A program made the position numbers and the translations under genes. Of a DNA stretch of 64,000 nucleotides, positions 50,696-58,757 are shown piece after piece. The notes beneath the pieces are model-generated. The model worked only from the letters and a program-made list of their open reading frames with translations, was not told the DNA's origin and searched no databases. The stretch is taken from NCBI RefSeq assembly GCF_000283655.1, contig NC_016587.1, positions 434,001 to 498,000 of the forward strand, in the 5' to 3' direction. The stretch is from Azospirillum lipoferum 4B. Its GTDB lineage: Bacteria; Pseudomonadota; Alphaproteobacteria; Azospirillales; Azospirillaceae. Every line of letters begins with the position of its first letter. Within the stretch, counting starts at the first letter, position 1.

Positions 50696-50847
50696 GGGAC
50701 GTTCCTCATGTCCTGCAATCTACCCGCCCCTCTTCACCAAGGTCAAACCCGTCGCCAGCATCATGCCCGGCCTTCTGCACGGATCGGGTGCGGCGACTGG
50801 GCGCAGGCCTTGCGGGCATCCACACCCCGCCACGGGAAGGATTGGGC

Positions 50848-50877
50848 TTGCAATCATATCTGATATATTAATATTAT
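50848..50877 (+). promoter_or_regulatory. Promoter and operator of uxaC
   Basis: TTGCAA at 50848-50853 and TATTAT at 50872-50877 are 18 bases apart. The operator-like ATCTGATATATTAATA occupies 50858-50873, inside the spacer, the same arrangement as in front of kduI. The start of uxaC is 90 bases downstream. Confidence 0.6.
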
Positions 50878-50967
50878 ACGACCAGCCGGTAGGGACGGTC
50901 CCCCGCACGGACCCCGCCTTTCTCCCCACCCTGCTTTTGTCACTCTCTTGCAGCGCAGAGGCTTCCG

Positions 50968-52368
50968 ATGCTTCACCCCGACCGTCTGTTCCCGAGCGAC
51001 CCGACGCAGCGCGCCATCGCGCGGCGCCTCTACGGCGAAGTCAGCGCCCTGCCGATCATCAGCCCGCACGGCCACACCGATCCGTCCTGGTTCGCGAAGG
51101 ACGAGGCGTTCCCCGACCCGGCGAGCCTGTTCGTCAAGCCCGACCATTATGCCTTCCGCATGCTCTACAGCCAGGGAATTCCGCTGGAGCAGCTGGGCGT
51201 ACCGCGCAAGGACGGCGGGGAGACCTCGTCCGACAATCGCGCCATCTGGCGCCTGCTGGCCTCCAACTGGCACCTGTTCCGCGGCACACCGACGTCGATG
51301 TGGCTGACCCACGCCTTCGAGACGGTGTTCGGCGTCACCGAGCGTCTGAGCGCCGCCAGCGCCGACCGCATCTATGACCGCATCGAAGAGTGCCTGCACA
51401 AGCCGGAATTCCGTCCGCGCGCCCTGTTCGAGCGCTTCAACCTCGAAGTGCTGGCGACCACCGAATCGCCGCTCGACACGCTGGAGCACCATAAGGCGAT
51501 CCGCGAGAGCGGCTGGAAGGGCCGGGTCATCACCGCCTTCCGTCCCGACCCGGTCGTCGATCCGGAGTTCGAGGGCTTCCGCGACAACCTCGCCGAACTG
51601 GCCCGCATCACCGGCAAGGACACCGCGACCTGGGACGGCTATCTCGCCGCCCTCGCCGACCGCCGCCTCTATTTCAAGAGCTTCGGCGCCACCTCGACCG
51701 ACCACGGCCACCCGACGGCGGCGACCGCCGATCTGGCTCCCGCCGAAGCCGCCAAGCTGTTCGACATCGTCCGCCGCGGCGGCGCGACGGCCGAGGAGGC
51801 CGAGCTGTTCCGCGCCCAGATGCTGACGGAAATGGCGCGGATGAGCCTGGAGGACGGTCTGGTCATGCAGATCCACCCCGGCTCATTCCGCAACCACAAC
51901 ACCATGCTGTTCCAGCGCTTCGGCCGCGACAAGGGCGCCGACATTCCCAGCGGGACCGAATATGTCCGGGCGCTGAAGCCGCTGCTCGACCGCTTCGGCA
52001 ACGAGCGCGACCTGACCATCATCCTGTTCACGCTGGACGAGGACAGCTATTCCCGCGAGCTGGCGCCGCTGGCCGGCCATTACCCGGCTCTGCGCGTCGG
52101 CCCGGCCTGGTGGTTCCACGACAGCCCCGAGGGCATGCGCCGTTACCGCGAGATGATCACGGAGACCGCCGGCTTCTACAACACCGTCGGCTTCAACGAC
52201 GACACCCGCGCCTTCTGCTCGATCCCGGCCCGCCACGACGTGTCGCGCCGCGTCGACTGCAGCTTCCTCGCCCGGCTGGTGGCCGAACACCGGATGGAGG
52301 AGGACGAGGCGGCGGATCTGGCGGTCGACCTCGCCTACCGCCTCGCCAAGAACGCCTACAAGCTGTGA
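50968..52368 (+). CDS. uxaC: Glucuronate/galacturonate isomerase
   Basis: 466-residue uronate isomerase interconverting glucuronate with fructuronate and galacturonate with tagaturonate. It starts MLHPDRLFPSDPTQR, has SPHGHTDPSWFAKDEAFPDP (metal His-x-His), NLEVLATTESPLDTLEHH, and GPAWWFHDSPEGMRRYRE plus ARHDVSRRVDCSFLA near the end. It heads the uxaC-uxaA-EamA-kdgK unit. No uxaB or uxuB reductase, the next step in the pathway, is present in the window. A 15-bp tandem duplication surrounds the stop codon. Confidence 0.96.
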   Translation: MLHPDRLFPSDPTQRAIARRLYGEVSALPIISPHGHTDPSWFAKDEAFPDPASLFVKPDHYAFRMLYSQGIPLEQLGVPRKDGGETSSDNRAIWRLLASNWHLFRGTPTSMWLTHAFETVFGVTERLSAASADRIYDRIEECLHKPEFRPRALFERFNLEVLATTESPLDTLEHHKAIRESGWKGRVITAFRPDPVVDPEFEGFRDNLAELARITGKDTATWDGYLAALADRRLYFKSFGATSTDHGHPTAATADLAPAEAAKLFDIVRRGGATAEEAELFRAQMLTEMARMSLEDGLVMQIHPGSFRNHNTMLFQRFGRDKGADIPSGTEYVRALKPLLDRFGNERDLTIILFTLDEDSYSRELAPLAGHYPALRVGPAWWFHDSPEGMRRYREMITETAGFYNTVGFNDDTRAFCSIPARHDVSRRVDCSFLARLVAEHRMEEDEAADLAVDLAYRLAKNAYKL

Positions 52369-52390
52369 TTGGTTGAGCTGTGATTGGTTG
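52361..52390 (+). repeat. 15-bp tandem duplication across the uxaC stop codon
   Basis: AGCTGTGATTGGTTG occurs at 52361-52375 and again immediately at 52376-52390. The stop codon TGA of uxaC is inside the first copy, and the in-frame second copy contains another TGA. Confidence 0.85.
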
Positions 52391-52409
52391 AGCTTTACGA
52401 CCAGCGAAG

Positions 52410-52540
52410 CCCCTCTCCCTTGATGGGAGAGGGGTTGGGGTGAGGGTGGCGCCGGCCACTGCCGGCCGGAACCCCGCTCCCGCCCCTATCGGGCGGGCCG
52501 CACCCCTCACCCCAACCCCTCTCCCGCAAGGGGAGAGGGG
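52410..52540. repeat. Composite three-part inverted repeat between uxaC and uxaA
   Basis: 131 bases. Left hairpin CCCCTCTCCC / GGGAGAGGGG (52410-52434), right hairpin of the same sequence (52516-52540), and between them GGTTGGGGTGAGGG (52433-52446) inverted relative to CCCTCACCCCAACC (52504-52517). The central part is GC-rich and could form a third hairpin. Either hairpin could lower downstream transcription or stabilise the uxaC message. Confidence 0.7.
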
Positions 52541-52568
52541 CCTGCAAGTCTCCTCAAGGACCTCCTCC

Positions 52569-54092
52569 ATGGCATCGCTGACCATCCGCCTGCACCCCGC
52601 CGACAACGTCGTCGTCGCCGGCGCCGACCTGGAGCCCGGCACGAGCCTGCCCGGCACCGAAGTCGCGACCACCGGGCCGGTGCCGGCCGGGCACAAGGTC
52701 GCGGTGCGCGCCATCGCGCCGGGCGAGCCGGTGCGCAAGTACAATCAGGTCATCGGCTTCGCCACCGCGGCGATCCAGCCGGGCGACCATGTCCACGTCC
52801 ACAACATGGGCATGGGCAGCGATTTCGAGCGCGATTACGCCTTCGGCGCCGACGTCCACCCGGTGGACATGATCCCGGAGGCCGAGCGCGCCACCTTCCA
52901 GGGCATCCTTCGCCCGGATGGCCGCGTCGCCACCCGCAACTACATCGGCGTGCTGACCTCGGTGAACTGCTCCGCCACCGCGGCGCGGATGATCGCCGAC
53001 CATTTCCGTGGCTCCGCGCTCGCCGCCTACCCCAACATCGACGGCGTCGTCGCCCTGACCCACGGCTACGGCTGCGGCATGGCCGGCAGCGGCGAGGTGA
53101 TGGACACGCTGCGCCGGACCATCGCCGGCTACGCCCGCCACCCGAACTTCGCCGCGGTGATCCTGCTGGGCCTCGGCTGCGAGGTGAACCAGATCGACAA
53201 GCTGATGGAGGCCACCGGGCTTGAGGCCGGCGCCCGCGTCATCCCCATCGGCATCCAGGACATGGGCGGCACCGCCGCGGCGGCCCGTGAGGGCATCCGC
53301 CGGATCGAGGCTCTGCTGCCGGAGATCGACGACGTCAAGCGCCAGACCCTGCCGGCCAGCCACCTGACGCTGGCTCTGCAATGCGGCGGCTCCGACGGCT
53401 ATTCGGGCATCACCGCCAACCCGGCGCTGGGCTATGCCGTCGACATGCTGGTCCGCAACGGCGGCACCGCGGTGCTGAGCGAGACGCCGGAGGTCTATGG
53501 CGCCGAGCATCTGCTGACCCGCCGCGCCGTCCGCCGCGAGGTGGGCGAGGCGCTGGTCGAGCGCATCGGCTGGTGGGAGGAATACACCAGCCGCACCGGC
53601 GGCGAGATGAACAACAACCCGTCGCCCGGCAACAAGAAGGGCGGCCTGACCACCATCCTGGAAAAGTCGCTGGGCGCGGTCGCCAAGGGCGGCACCACCC
53701 CGATGACCGCCGTCTACCGCTATGCCGAGCCGATCACCGACAAGGGCTTCGTCTTCATGGACACGCCCGGCTACGACCCGGTGTCGGCGACGGGGCAGGT
53801 GGCGGGCGGCGCCAATGTGCTGTGCTTCACCACCGGCCGCGGCTCGGTCTTCGGCTGCAAACCGACGCCCAGCCTGAAGCTGGCGACCAACAGCACGCTG
53901 TTCCGCCGGATGCCGGACGACATGGACATCGATTGCGGCGCCATCGCCACCGGCGACGCCACCATCGAGGAGGTCGGCCGCGCGATCTTCCAGCTGGTTC
54001 TCGACACCGCCTCGGGCCGCAAGACCAAGAGCGAGGAACTCGGCGTCGGCGCCGATGAATTCGCTCCTTGGCAGATGGGAGCGGTCATGTAA
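52569..54092 (+). CDS. uxaA: Altronate dehydratase
   Basis: 507-residue enzyme that dehydrates D-altronate to 2-keto-3-deoxygluconate. N-terminal SAF domain: IRLHPADNVVVAGADLEPGTSLP; the C-terminal catalytic portion has THGYGCGMAG, LLGLGCEVNQIDKL, NPSPGNKKGGLTTILEKSLGA split by a short loop, and VLCFTTGRGSVFGCKPTPS. The ATG at 52569 agrees with family length. It is downstream of uxaC across the repeat element and 42 bases before the EamA gene. Fe2+ is the usual cofactor. UxaB, making altronate, is missing from this window. Confidence 0.95.
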   Translation: MASLTIRLHPADNVVVAGADLEPGTSLPGTEVATTGPVPAGHKVAVRAIAPGEPVRKYNQVIGFATAAIQPGDHVHVHNMGMGSDFERDYAFGADVHPVDMIPEAERATFQGILRPDGRVATRNYIGVLTSVNCSATAARMIADHFRGSALAAYPNIDGVVALTHGYGCGMAGSGEVMDTLRRTIAGYARHPNFAAVILLGLGCEVNQIDKLMEATGLEAGARVIPIGIQDMGGTAAAAREGIRRIEALLPEIDDVKRQTLPASHLTLALQCGGSDGYSGITANPALGYAVDMLVRNGGTAVLSETPEVYGAEHLLTRRAVRREVGEALVERIGWWEEYTSRTGGEMNNNPSPGNKKGGLTTILEKSLGAVAKGGTTPMTAVYRYAEPITDKGFVFMDTPGYDPVSATGQVAGGANVLCFTTGRGSVFGCKPTPSLKLATNSTLFRRMPDDMDIDCGAIATGDATIEEVGRAIFQLVLDTASGRKTKSEELGVGADEFAPWQMGAVM

Positions 54093-54134
54093 AGGGTCCG
54101 CCCCCTTTTCCATGACCGATGACGAGCCGGCGCC

Positions 54135-55109
54135 ATGCCAGACAACACCACCCCGCGCACCGATGCCGAAGCCGGTCCCGAACCGGTGAACGCCCCGCAG
54201 CCCCCGATCCAACCGGCAGGACCGTGCGCGAAGGGCACGGAGCCGATGCGGGCGATCCTGCTGGTGGTGCTTGGCGTGGCCTGCCTGTCCTGCTCGGACG
54301 TGACCGCGAAGTATCTCGCCCGGACCCTGCCGCCGGCCGAGATCGTCTGGATGCGCTATGTCGTCTTCTCCGCGCTTGTGATGCCGCTCGCCCTGCGCGG
54401 CGGCTCCTTGCGGGTGCTAAAGACGACGCGGCCAGGGCTGCAGATCCTGCGCGGCCTGGGCATGCTGGGCTCGGCCCTGTTCTTCATCATGGCGATGCAG
54501 CATCTGCCGCTGGCCGAGGCCGCGGCGATCAGCTTCGTCTCGCCCGTCTTCGTCACCGTGCTGTCGATCCTGCTGCTGAAGGAGACGGTCGGCATCCGCC
54601 GCTGGGCGGCGCTGCTGGTGGGGCTGGCCGGTGTCGTCATCGTCATCCGGCCGGGTGCGGACGGCTTCAACCCCGCCACGCTGCTGCCGGTCCTGACCGC
54701 CTTCAGCTGGGCGCTGGGTCTGGTGGCGACGCGCAAGATGACGGTGCGGGAAAATCCGCTGACCACCATGGTGTGGAGCGCACTCACCGGCCTGATCCTG
54801 CTGACGGCGCTGCTTCCCCTGCATGCGGTGTGGCCGACGCCGTGGGAGATGTTTCTCGGCGCCTTCATCGGGCTGATCTACACGGCCGCGCAATGGCTGC
54901 TGATCCTGGCCTACCGCCAGGGCGAGGCATCGGTGCTGGCGCCCTTCACCTATGTCCAGCTGATCTGGTCGACCGCGCTGGGTTTCCTCGTCTTCGGCGC
55001 GGTGCCCGACCATTGGACCTTCGTCGGCACCGGCGTGATCATCGCCAGCGGCCTCTACACCGCGCACCGCGAACGGATGCGGGCGAGAGAACGCCGCTTG
55101 GCGGCATGA
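54135..55109 (+). CDS. EamA/DMT family permease in the uronate operon
   Basis: 324-residue permease with ten hydrophobic helices in two EamA repeats, e.g. CLSCSDVTAKYLARTLPPAEIVWMRYV and LLPVLTAFSWALGLVATRKM. The first 30 residues are Pro-rich and polar. It lies between uxaA and kdgK on the same strand, so it is likely cotranscribed. No dedicated uronate permease (ExuT, TRAP or MFS) exists in the window, so this may transport uronate or keto-deoxygluconate. That is inference from position; family members usually export metabolites. Confidence 0.88.
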   Translation: MPDNTTPRTDAEAGPEPVNAPQPPIQPAGPCAKGTEPMRAILLVVLGVACLSCSDVTAKYLARTLPPAEIVWMRYVVFSALVMPLALRGGSLRVLKTTRPGLQILRGLGMLGSALFFIMAMQHLPLAEAAAISFVSPVFVTVLSILLLKETVGIRRWAALLVGLAGVVIVIRPGADGFNPATLLPVLTAFSWALGLVATRKMTVRENPLTTMVWSALTGLILLTALLPLHAVWPTPWEMFLGAFIGLIYTAAQWLLILAYRQGEASVLAPFTYVQLIWSTALGFLVFGAVPDHWTFVGTGVIIASGLYTAHRERMRARERRLAA

Positions 55110-55152
55110 AATAGGATTTGCCGGGGCGATCCCCGGCTTGTGGAGAAGAAAC

Positions 55153-56073
55153 ATGACCGACACGCCCAACCGCGTCGCCGCGCTCGGCGAATGCATGATC
55201 GAGATGTTCCGGCGGCCGGACGGGTCGCTGACCATGGGGTTCGGCGGCGACACGCTGAACACCGCGGTCTATCTGGCGCGTCTGGGCACGCCGGTCGACT
55301 ATGTCACCGCTCTCGGCGACGACAGCATCAGCGACGGCATGGTGGCCGCCTGGGCGGCGGAAGGTGTCGGCACCGGGCATGTCCTGCGGGTGCCGAACCG
55401 CCTGCCCGGCCTCTACCTGATCGAGACCGATGCCAGCGGCGAGCGCCGCTTCCTCTACTGGCGCGACAAGGCCCCGGCGCGCGAGCTGTTCGCCCTGCCC
55501 CAGACGCCGGAACTGTCCAAGGCGCTGGAGGGTTACGGCATCGTCTATCTGTCCGGCATCAGCATCGCCATCCTGGGCGAAGAGGGCCGCGAGCGCCTGT
55601 TCGAGCTGCTGCAGCGGGTGCGGGCGCGCGGCGGCAAGGTCGCCTTCGACACCAACTGGCGCCCGCGCCTGTGGCCGGACATCGGGACCGCCCGCACCGC
55701 CTTCGACCGCATGCTGCGGCTGACCGACATCGCGCTGCCGGGCGTCACCGACCTGCGCGACCTCTATGGCGACGCCGATGCCGACGCCGTGCTGGCCCGC
55801 GTCCGCGACGCCGGAGTCGGCGAGATCGTCCTGAAGCTGGAGCAGCCCGGCTGCGTGGTGATCGAGAATGGCGAGGCCGTCGAGGTGCCGGCCCAGAAGG
55901 TCGCCACGGTGGTCGACACCACGGCGGCCGGCGACAGCTTCAGCGCCGGCTATCTGGCATCCCGCCTGCGCGGCGAAGGCCCGGTCGACGCCGCCCGCGC
56001 CGCCCACAGGCTGGCCGCCGCCGTCATCCAGCACCGCGGCGCCATCATCCCGCGCGAGGCGATGCCGGCCTGA
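55153..56073 (+). CDS. kdgK: 2-Keto-3-deoxygluconate kinase
   Basis: PfkB/ribokinase-fold kinase of 306 residues phosphorylating 2-keto-3-deoxygluconate to KDPG, which then enters the Entner-Doudoroff pathway. Its N-terminus ALGECMIEMFRRPDGSL and FGGDTLNTAVYLARLG bind the sugar acid, and DTTAAGDSFSAGYL contains the anion hole and catalytic Asp. It ends the uxaC-uxaA-EamA-kdgK operon. An ATG 15 bases upstream is possible, but 55153 fits the family. KDPG aldolase is not in the window. Confidence 0.95.
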   Translation: MTDTPNRVAALGECMIEMFRRPDGSLTMGFGGDTLNTAVYLARLGTPVDYVTALGDDSISDGMVAAWAAEGVGTGHVLRVPNRLPGLYLIETDASGERRFLYWRDKAPARELFALPQTPELSKALEGYGIVYLSGISIAILGEEGRERLFELLQRVRARGGKVAFDTNWRPRLWPDIGTARTAFDRMLRLTDIALPGVTDLRDLYGDADADAVLARVRDAGVGEIVLKLEQPGCVVIENGEAVEVPAQKVATVVDTTAAGDSFSAGYLASRLRGEGPVDAARAAHRLAAAVIQHRGAIIPREAMPA

Positions 56074-56087
56074 CCGCGCAGGAGAAA

Positions 56088-56109
56088 GGGGACGGTGACC
56101 GTCCCCTTT
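56088..56109. terminator. Bidirectional terminator after kdgK
   Basis: GGGGACG / CGTCCCC with loop GTGAC, preceded by AAA and followed by TTT, lies 15 bases after kdgK and between convergent genes. It can end transcription from both sides. Confidence 0.65.
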
Positions 56110-56115
56110 GCGTTC

Positions 56116-56427
56116 CTATTTCTGCTGATCCTTGCGCGAAGCGCCCATGCCGCCGGTGGCGTCGGGCAGCGGGGTGTGCCCGGTGTTGCCGGTACGGTGC
56201 TGCGGATCGTCGCCGGCCCGCGGCGTGTTGCCGGTGGACATGGCGTCGACGGCGCGCCTGGTCTGCTCGCCGCCCTTTCGCCCGTCCTGCTCGTAGCCGG
56301 ACAGATCGCCGGCGGCCGTGTCCTTGGCCTGATCGATCACGTCCCGCATCCGCTCATTGTCGCCCTGGGCCTGATCCTGCCCGCTGCCCTCGTTCTGGCC
56401 CTGCTCCTGATGGTTCTTGTCGCTCAT
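56116..56427 (-). CDS. Small hydrophilic protein (103 aa), stress-type composition
   Basis: 103-residue, very hydrophilic protein, rich in Gln, Asp, Gly and Asn, with no hydrophobic segment. It includes DGRKGGEQTRRAVDAM, somewhat like the KGG motifs of stress-induced proteins, and QDQAQGDNERMRDVID. No defined family can be named; the composition suggests a disordered desiccation/osmotic-stress-type protein. GAAAGGAAGC precedes the start at 56427. Confidence 0.65.
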   Translation of the reverse strand: MSDKNHQEQGQNEGSGQDQAQGDNERMRDVIDQAKDTAAGDLSGYEQDGRKGGEQTRRAVDAMSTGNTPRAGDDPQHRTGNTGHTPLPDATGGMGASRKDQQK

Positions 56428-56548
56428 GGCGCTTCCTTTCGTTGGCGTGGTGATGGCGCCGGCCGGCTGACCGGCCGCGTCGCCCCTCCCTTCAACAACC
56501 GGAGCGGAGCCGCAAAGTGCGCTGCGCAAAAGCGGTAGGACGCGACCT

Positions 56549-57070
56549 CTACCGCAAGGCCACCCCTTCATGGGCCAGCAGCCAGCGCTTGCGCTCCACC
56601 CCGCCGCCATAGCCGGTCAGCGCCCCGCCGGAGCCGATCACCCGGTGGCAGGGCACCACGATGCTGACCGGGTTGGCGCCATTGGCATGCCCCGCCGCCC
56701 GCACCGCCGCCGGACGTCCGGCCAGCGCCGCCAGTTCGCGGTAGCTGACGGTGCCGCCGCAGGGAATCCCGCGGAGTGCCGCCCACACCGCACGTTGGAA
56801 CGGCGTTCCGCCGGTGCGCACCGGCAGCCGGTCGATGATGGCGAGGTCGCCCGCGAAATAGGCATCCATCGCCCGCGTCAGCCCGCCCGGATCGTCTGAC
56901 GGCCGCAATTCGTAGCCGCCGGGATGGTGCAGTCGCAGCAAGCGGTGCAGCCGGTCCTCGTGGTCGGCCCAGTCGATGGCGCGCAGGGCGCCTTCGTCGT
57001 CCGCGATGACGATCAACTCGCCGATGGGAGTGGCCGTGCGGTCGATCAGGAGGCTGGACGAAGCGGGCAT
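56549..57070 (-). CDS. ogt: Methylated-DNA-protein-cysteine methyltransferase
   Basis: 173-residue suicide repair protein that removes alkyl groups from O6-guanine. The C-terminal domain has the helix-turn-helix region FQRAVWAALRGIPCGGTVSYRELAALAG, Arg finger neighbourhood and the alkyl-acceptor Cys in VPCHRVIG, plus GYGGGVERKRWLLAHE. The N-terminal domain (RTATPIGELIVIADDEGAL) is typical of Ogt/MGMT. The start at 57070 matches the family length. It is an isolated gene, with a 344-bp gap to the divergent pyrimidine operon. Confidence 0.95.
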   Translation of the reverse strand: MPASSSLLIDRTATPIGELIVIADDEGALRAIDWADHEDRLHRLLRLHHPGGYELRPSDDPGGLTRAMDAYFAGDLAIIDRLPVRTGGTPFQRAVWAALRGIPCGGTVSYRELAALAGRPAAVRAAGHANGANPVSIVVPCHRVIGSGGALTGYGGGVERKRWLLAHEGVALR

Positions 57071-57414
57071 GACGGCACCCCATATCCCTGCTGCATAGGC
57101 GCGCTGCCGAAATTGAAGGCAGCGCCGTCGCAACGCAACCCTTTGATAGGGCGCAATTTCCTGTATTCATCCTCCGCGCTTTCCATGCGTTTCTTGCGTT
57201 CCGCCGCCAAAAGAGGCGCCAAAAGGCCGAGTTGCGTGCAATCCGCATGGCTGGCATGATCGGACCATGCCTGTCCATACCGTCAGTTCTTGACCGAACA
57301 GTCAGCTTTTCCGCCGCCCGTGCCCCTTGGCTATGCTGGTTGGTTCTCTTGGCACGCGGGTTGCTGACGCTTCGGTAGACACGCCGCTCCGCGACCGAAG
57401 GGAAGCCATCCGCC
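57071..57414. other. Divergent ogt/preT region with RutR-like operator
   Basis: 344 bases without a gene. TTGACCGAACAGTCAG at 57290-57305 matches the RutR consensus (TTGACC-N4-GGTCAA type) at 10 of 14 specified positions, and sits within a larger GTTC-N6-GAAC inverted repeat. It is 110 bases upstream of preT. A RutR-like regulator is encoded at 61378, so the site is a good candidate for control of the operon. Nothing else of note was identified. Confidence 0.5.
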
Positions 57415-58737
57415 ATGACCCTGATCGCTACGCTTGCCACCACCCCAAGGCCCGACGCGGACCAGCCGCCTTCGCCCTATGCCGACCTGACCCCGGCGAT
57501 GACGCCGGTGCAGGCGCTGGCCGAGTCGAACCGCTGCCTGTTCTGCTACGATGCCCCCTGCATCAAGGCCTGCCCGACCGGGATCGACATTCCGGCCTTC
57601 ATCCGCTCCATCGCCACCGGCAACCTGAAGGGCGCCGCGACGACGATCCTGTCGGAGAACATCATGGGCGGCACCTGCGGCCGCGTCTGCCCGACCGAGA
57701 CCCTGTGCGAACAGTCTTGCGTCCGCAACCGGGCGGAGGACCGCCCCGTCGCCATCGGCCGGCTGCAGCGCCATGCCACCGACCGCCTGATAGATGGCGA
57801 GCCCACCCACCCCTTCGCCCGCACCACCGCGACCGGCAAGCGCGTGGCGGTGGTGGGCGCCGGCCCGGCCGGCCTGTCCTGCGCCCACCGCCTCGCCACG
57901 CTGGGCCATGAGGTGACGGTGTTCGAGGCCAAGGCCAAGTCCGGCGGCCTCAACGAATACGGCCTCGCCCCCTACAAGATGGCCGACGATTTCGCCCAGC
58001 GCGAGGTCGCCTTCATCCTTGGCGTCGGCGGCATCAGCGTGGAGCATGGCCGCAAGCTGGGCGCCGACCTGTCGCTCGACAGCCTGCGCACCGACTTCGA
58101 CGCGGTGTTCCTGGGCGTCGGCCTGGGGTCCAACAACCGCCTCGGCATCCCCGGCGAGGAGCGTGCGGGCGTGGAGGACGCCACCGCCTTCATCGAGCGC
58201 GTGCGTCAGGCTCTCCCCGGCCAGCCGCCGGCCGTCGGCCGCAGCGTCGTGGTGATCGGCGGCGGCAACACCGCGGTTGACGCCGCCATCCAGGCCAAGC
58301 GCCTGGGTGCGGAGGACGTGACCCTGGTCTATCGCCGCGGCCGTGCCCAGATGGGCGCCACCGCCTGGGAGCAGGAGCTGGCGCAGACCGAGGGCGTCGT
58401 GCTGAAGACCTTCGCCGCGCCCAAAGAGATCGGCGAGACCACCATCACCTTCGAACGCACCCGGCTGAATGACGGCAAACTGTCCGGCACCGGCGAGACC
58501 TTCACTCTCCAGGCCGATATGGTGCTGAAGGCAGTGGGCCAGAAACTGTCGGCCGACGCGCTCGACGGGCTGCAAATCGCCGGCGGCAAGATCGCCATCG
58601 ACGCCACCTACCGCACCACGCTGCCCAAGGTCTGGGCCGGCGGCGATTGCGTCGCGACGGGCGAGGATCTGACGGTCCAGTCCGTGCAGGACGGCAAACT
58701 CGCCGCACTCGCCATCCACAGCCACCTGACCGCCTGA
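57415..58737 (+). CDS. preT: NAD-dependent dihydropyrimidine dehydrogenase subunit PreT
   Basis: 440-residue flavoprotein that supplies electrons from NAD(P)H to PreA in the reduction of uracil and thymine to dihydropyrimidines. Two N-terminal [4Fe-4S] clusters are indicated by CLFCYDAPCIKACPTG and CGRVCPTETLCEQSC. The FAD-binding VAVVGAGPAGLSCAHRL and NAD-binding VVVIGGGNTAVDAAIQAKRLG Rossmann motifs are intact, and VWAGGDCV closes the domain. It is first gene in the reductive pyrimidine operon; preA is 20 bases downstream. The start 57415 fits bacterial PreT length. Confidence 0.95.
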   Translation: MTLIATLATTPRPDADQPPSPYADLTPAMTPVQALAESNRCLFCYDAPCIKACPTGIDIPAFIRSIATGNLKGAATTILSENIMGGTCGRVCPTETLCEQSCVRNRAEDRPVAIGRLQRHATDRLIDGEPTHPFARTTATGKRVAVVGAGPAGLSCAHRLATLGHEVTVFEAKAKSGGLNEYGLAPYKMADDFAQREVAFILGVGGISVEHGRKLGADLSLDSLRTDFDAVFLGVGLGSNNRLGIPGEERAGVEDATAFIERVRQALPGQPPAVGRSVVVIGGGNTAVDAAIQAKRLGAEDVTLVYRRGRAQMGATAWEQELAQTEGVVLKTFAAPKEIGETTITFERTRLNDGKLSGTGETFTLQADMVLKAVGQKLSADALDGLQIAGGKIAIDATYRTTLPKVWAGGDCVATGEDLTVQSVQDGKLAALAIHSHLTA

Positions 58738-58757
58738 GGAAAGGGAGCCAAATCACC

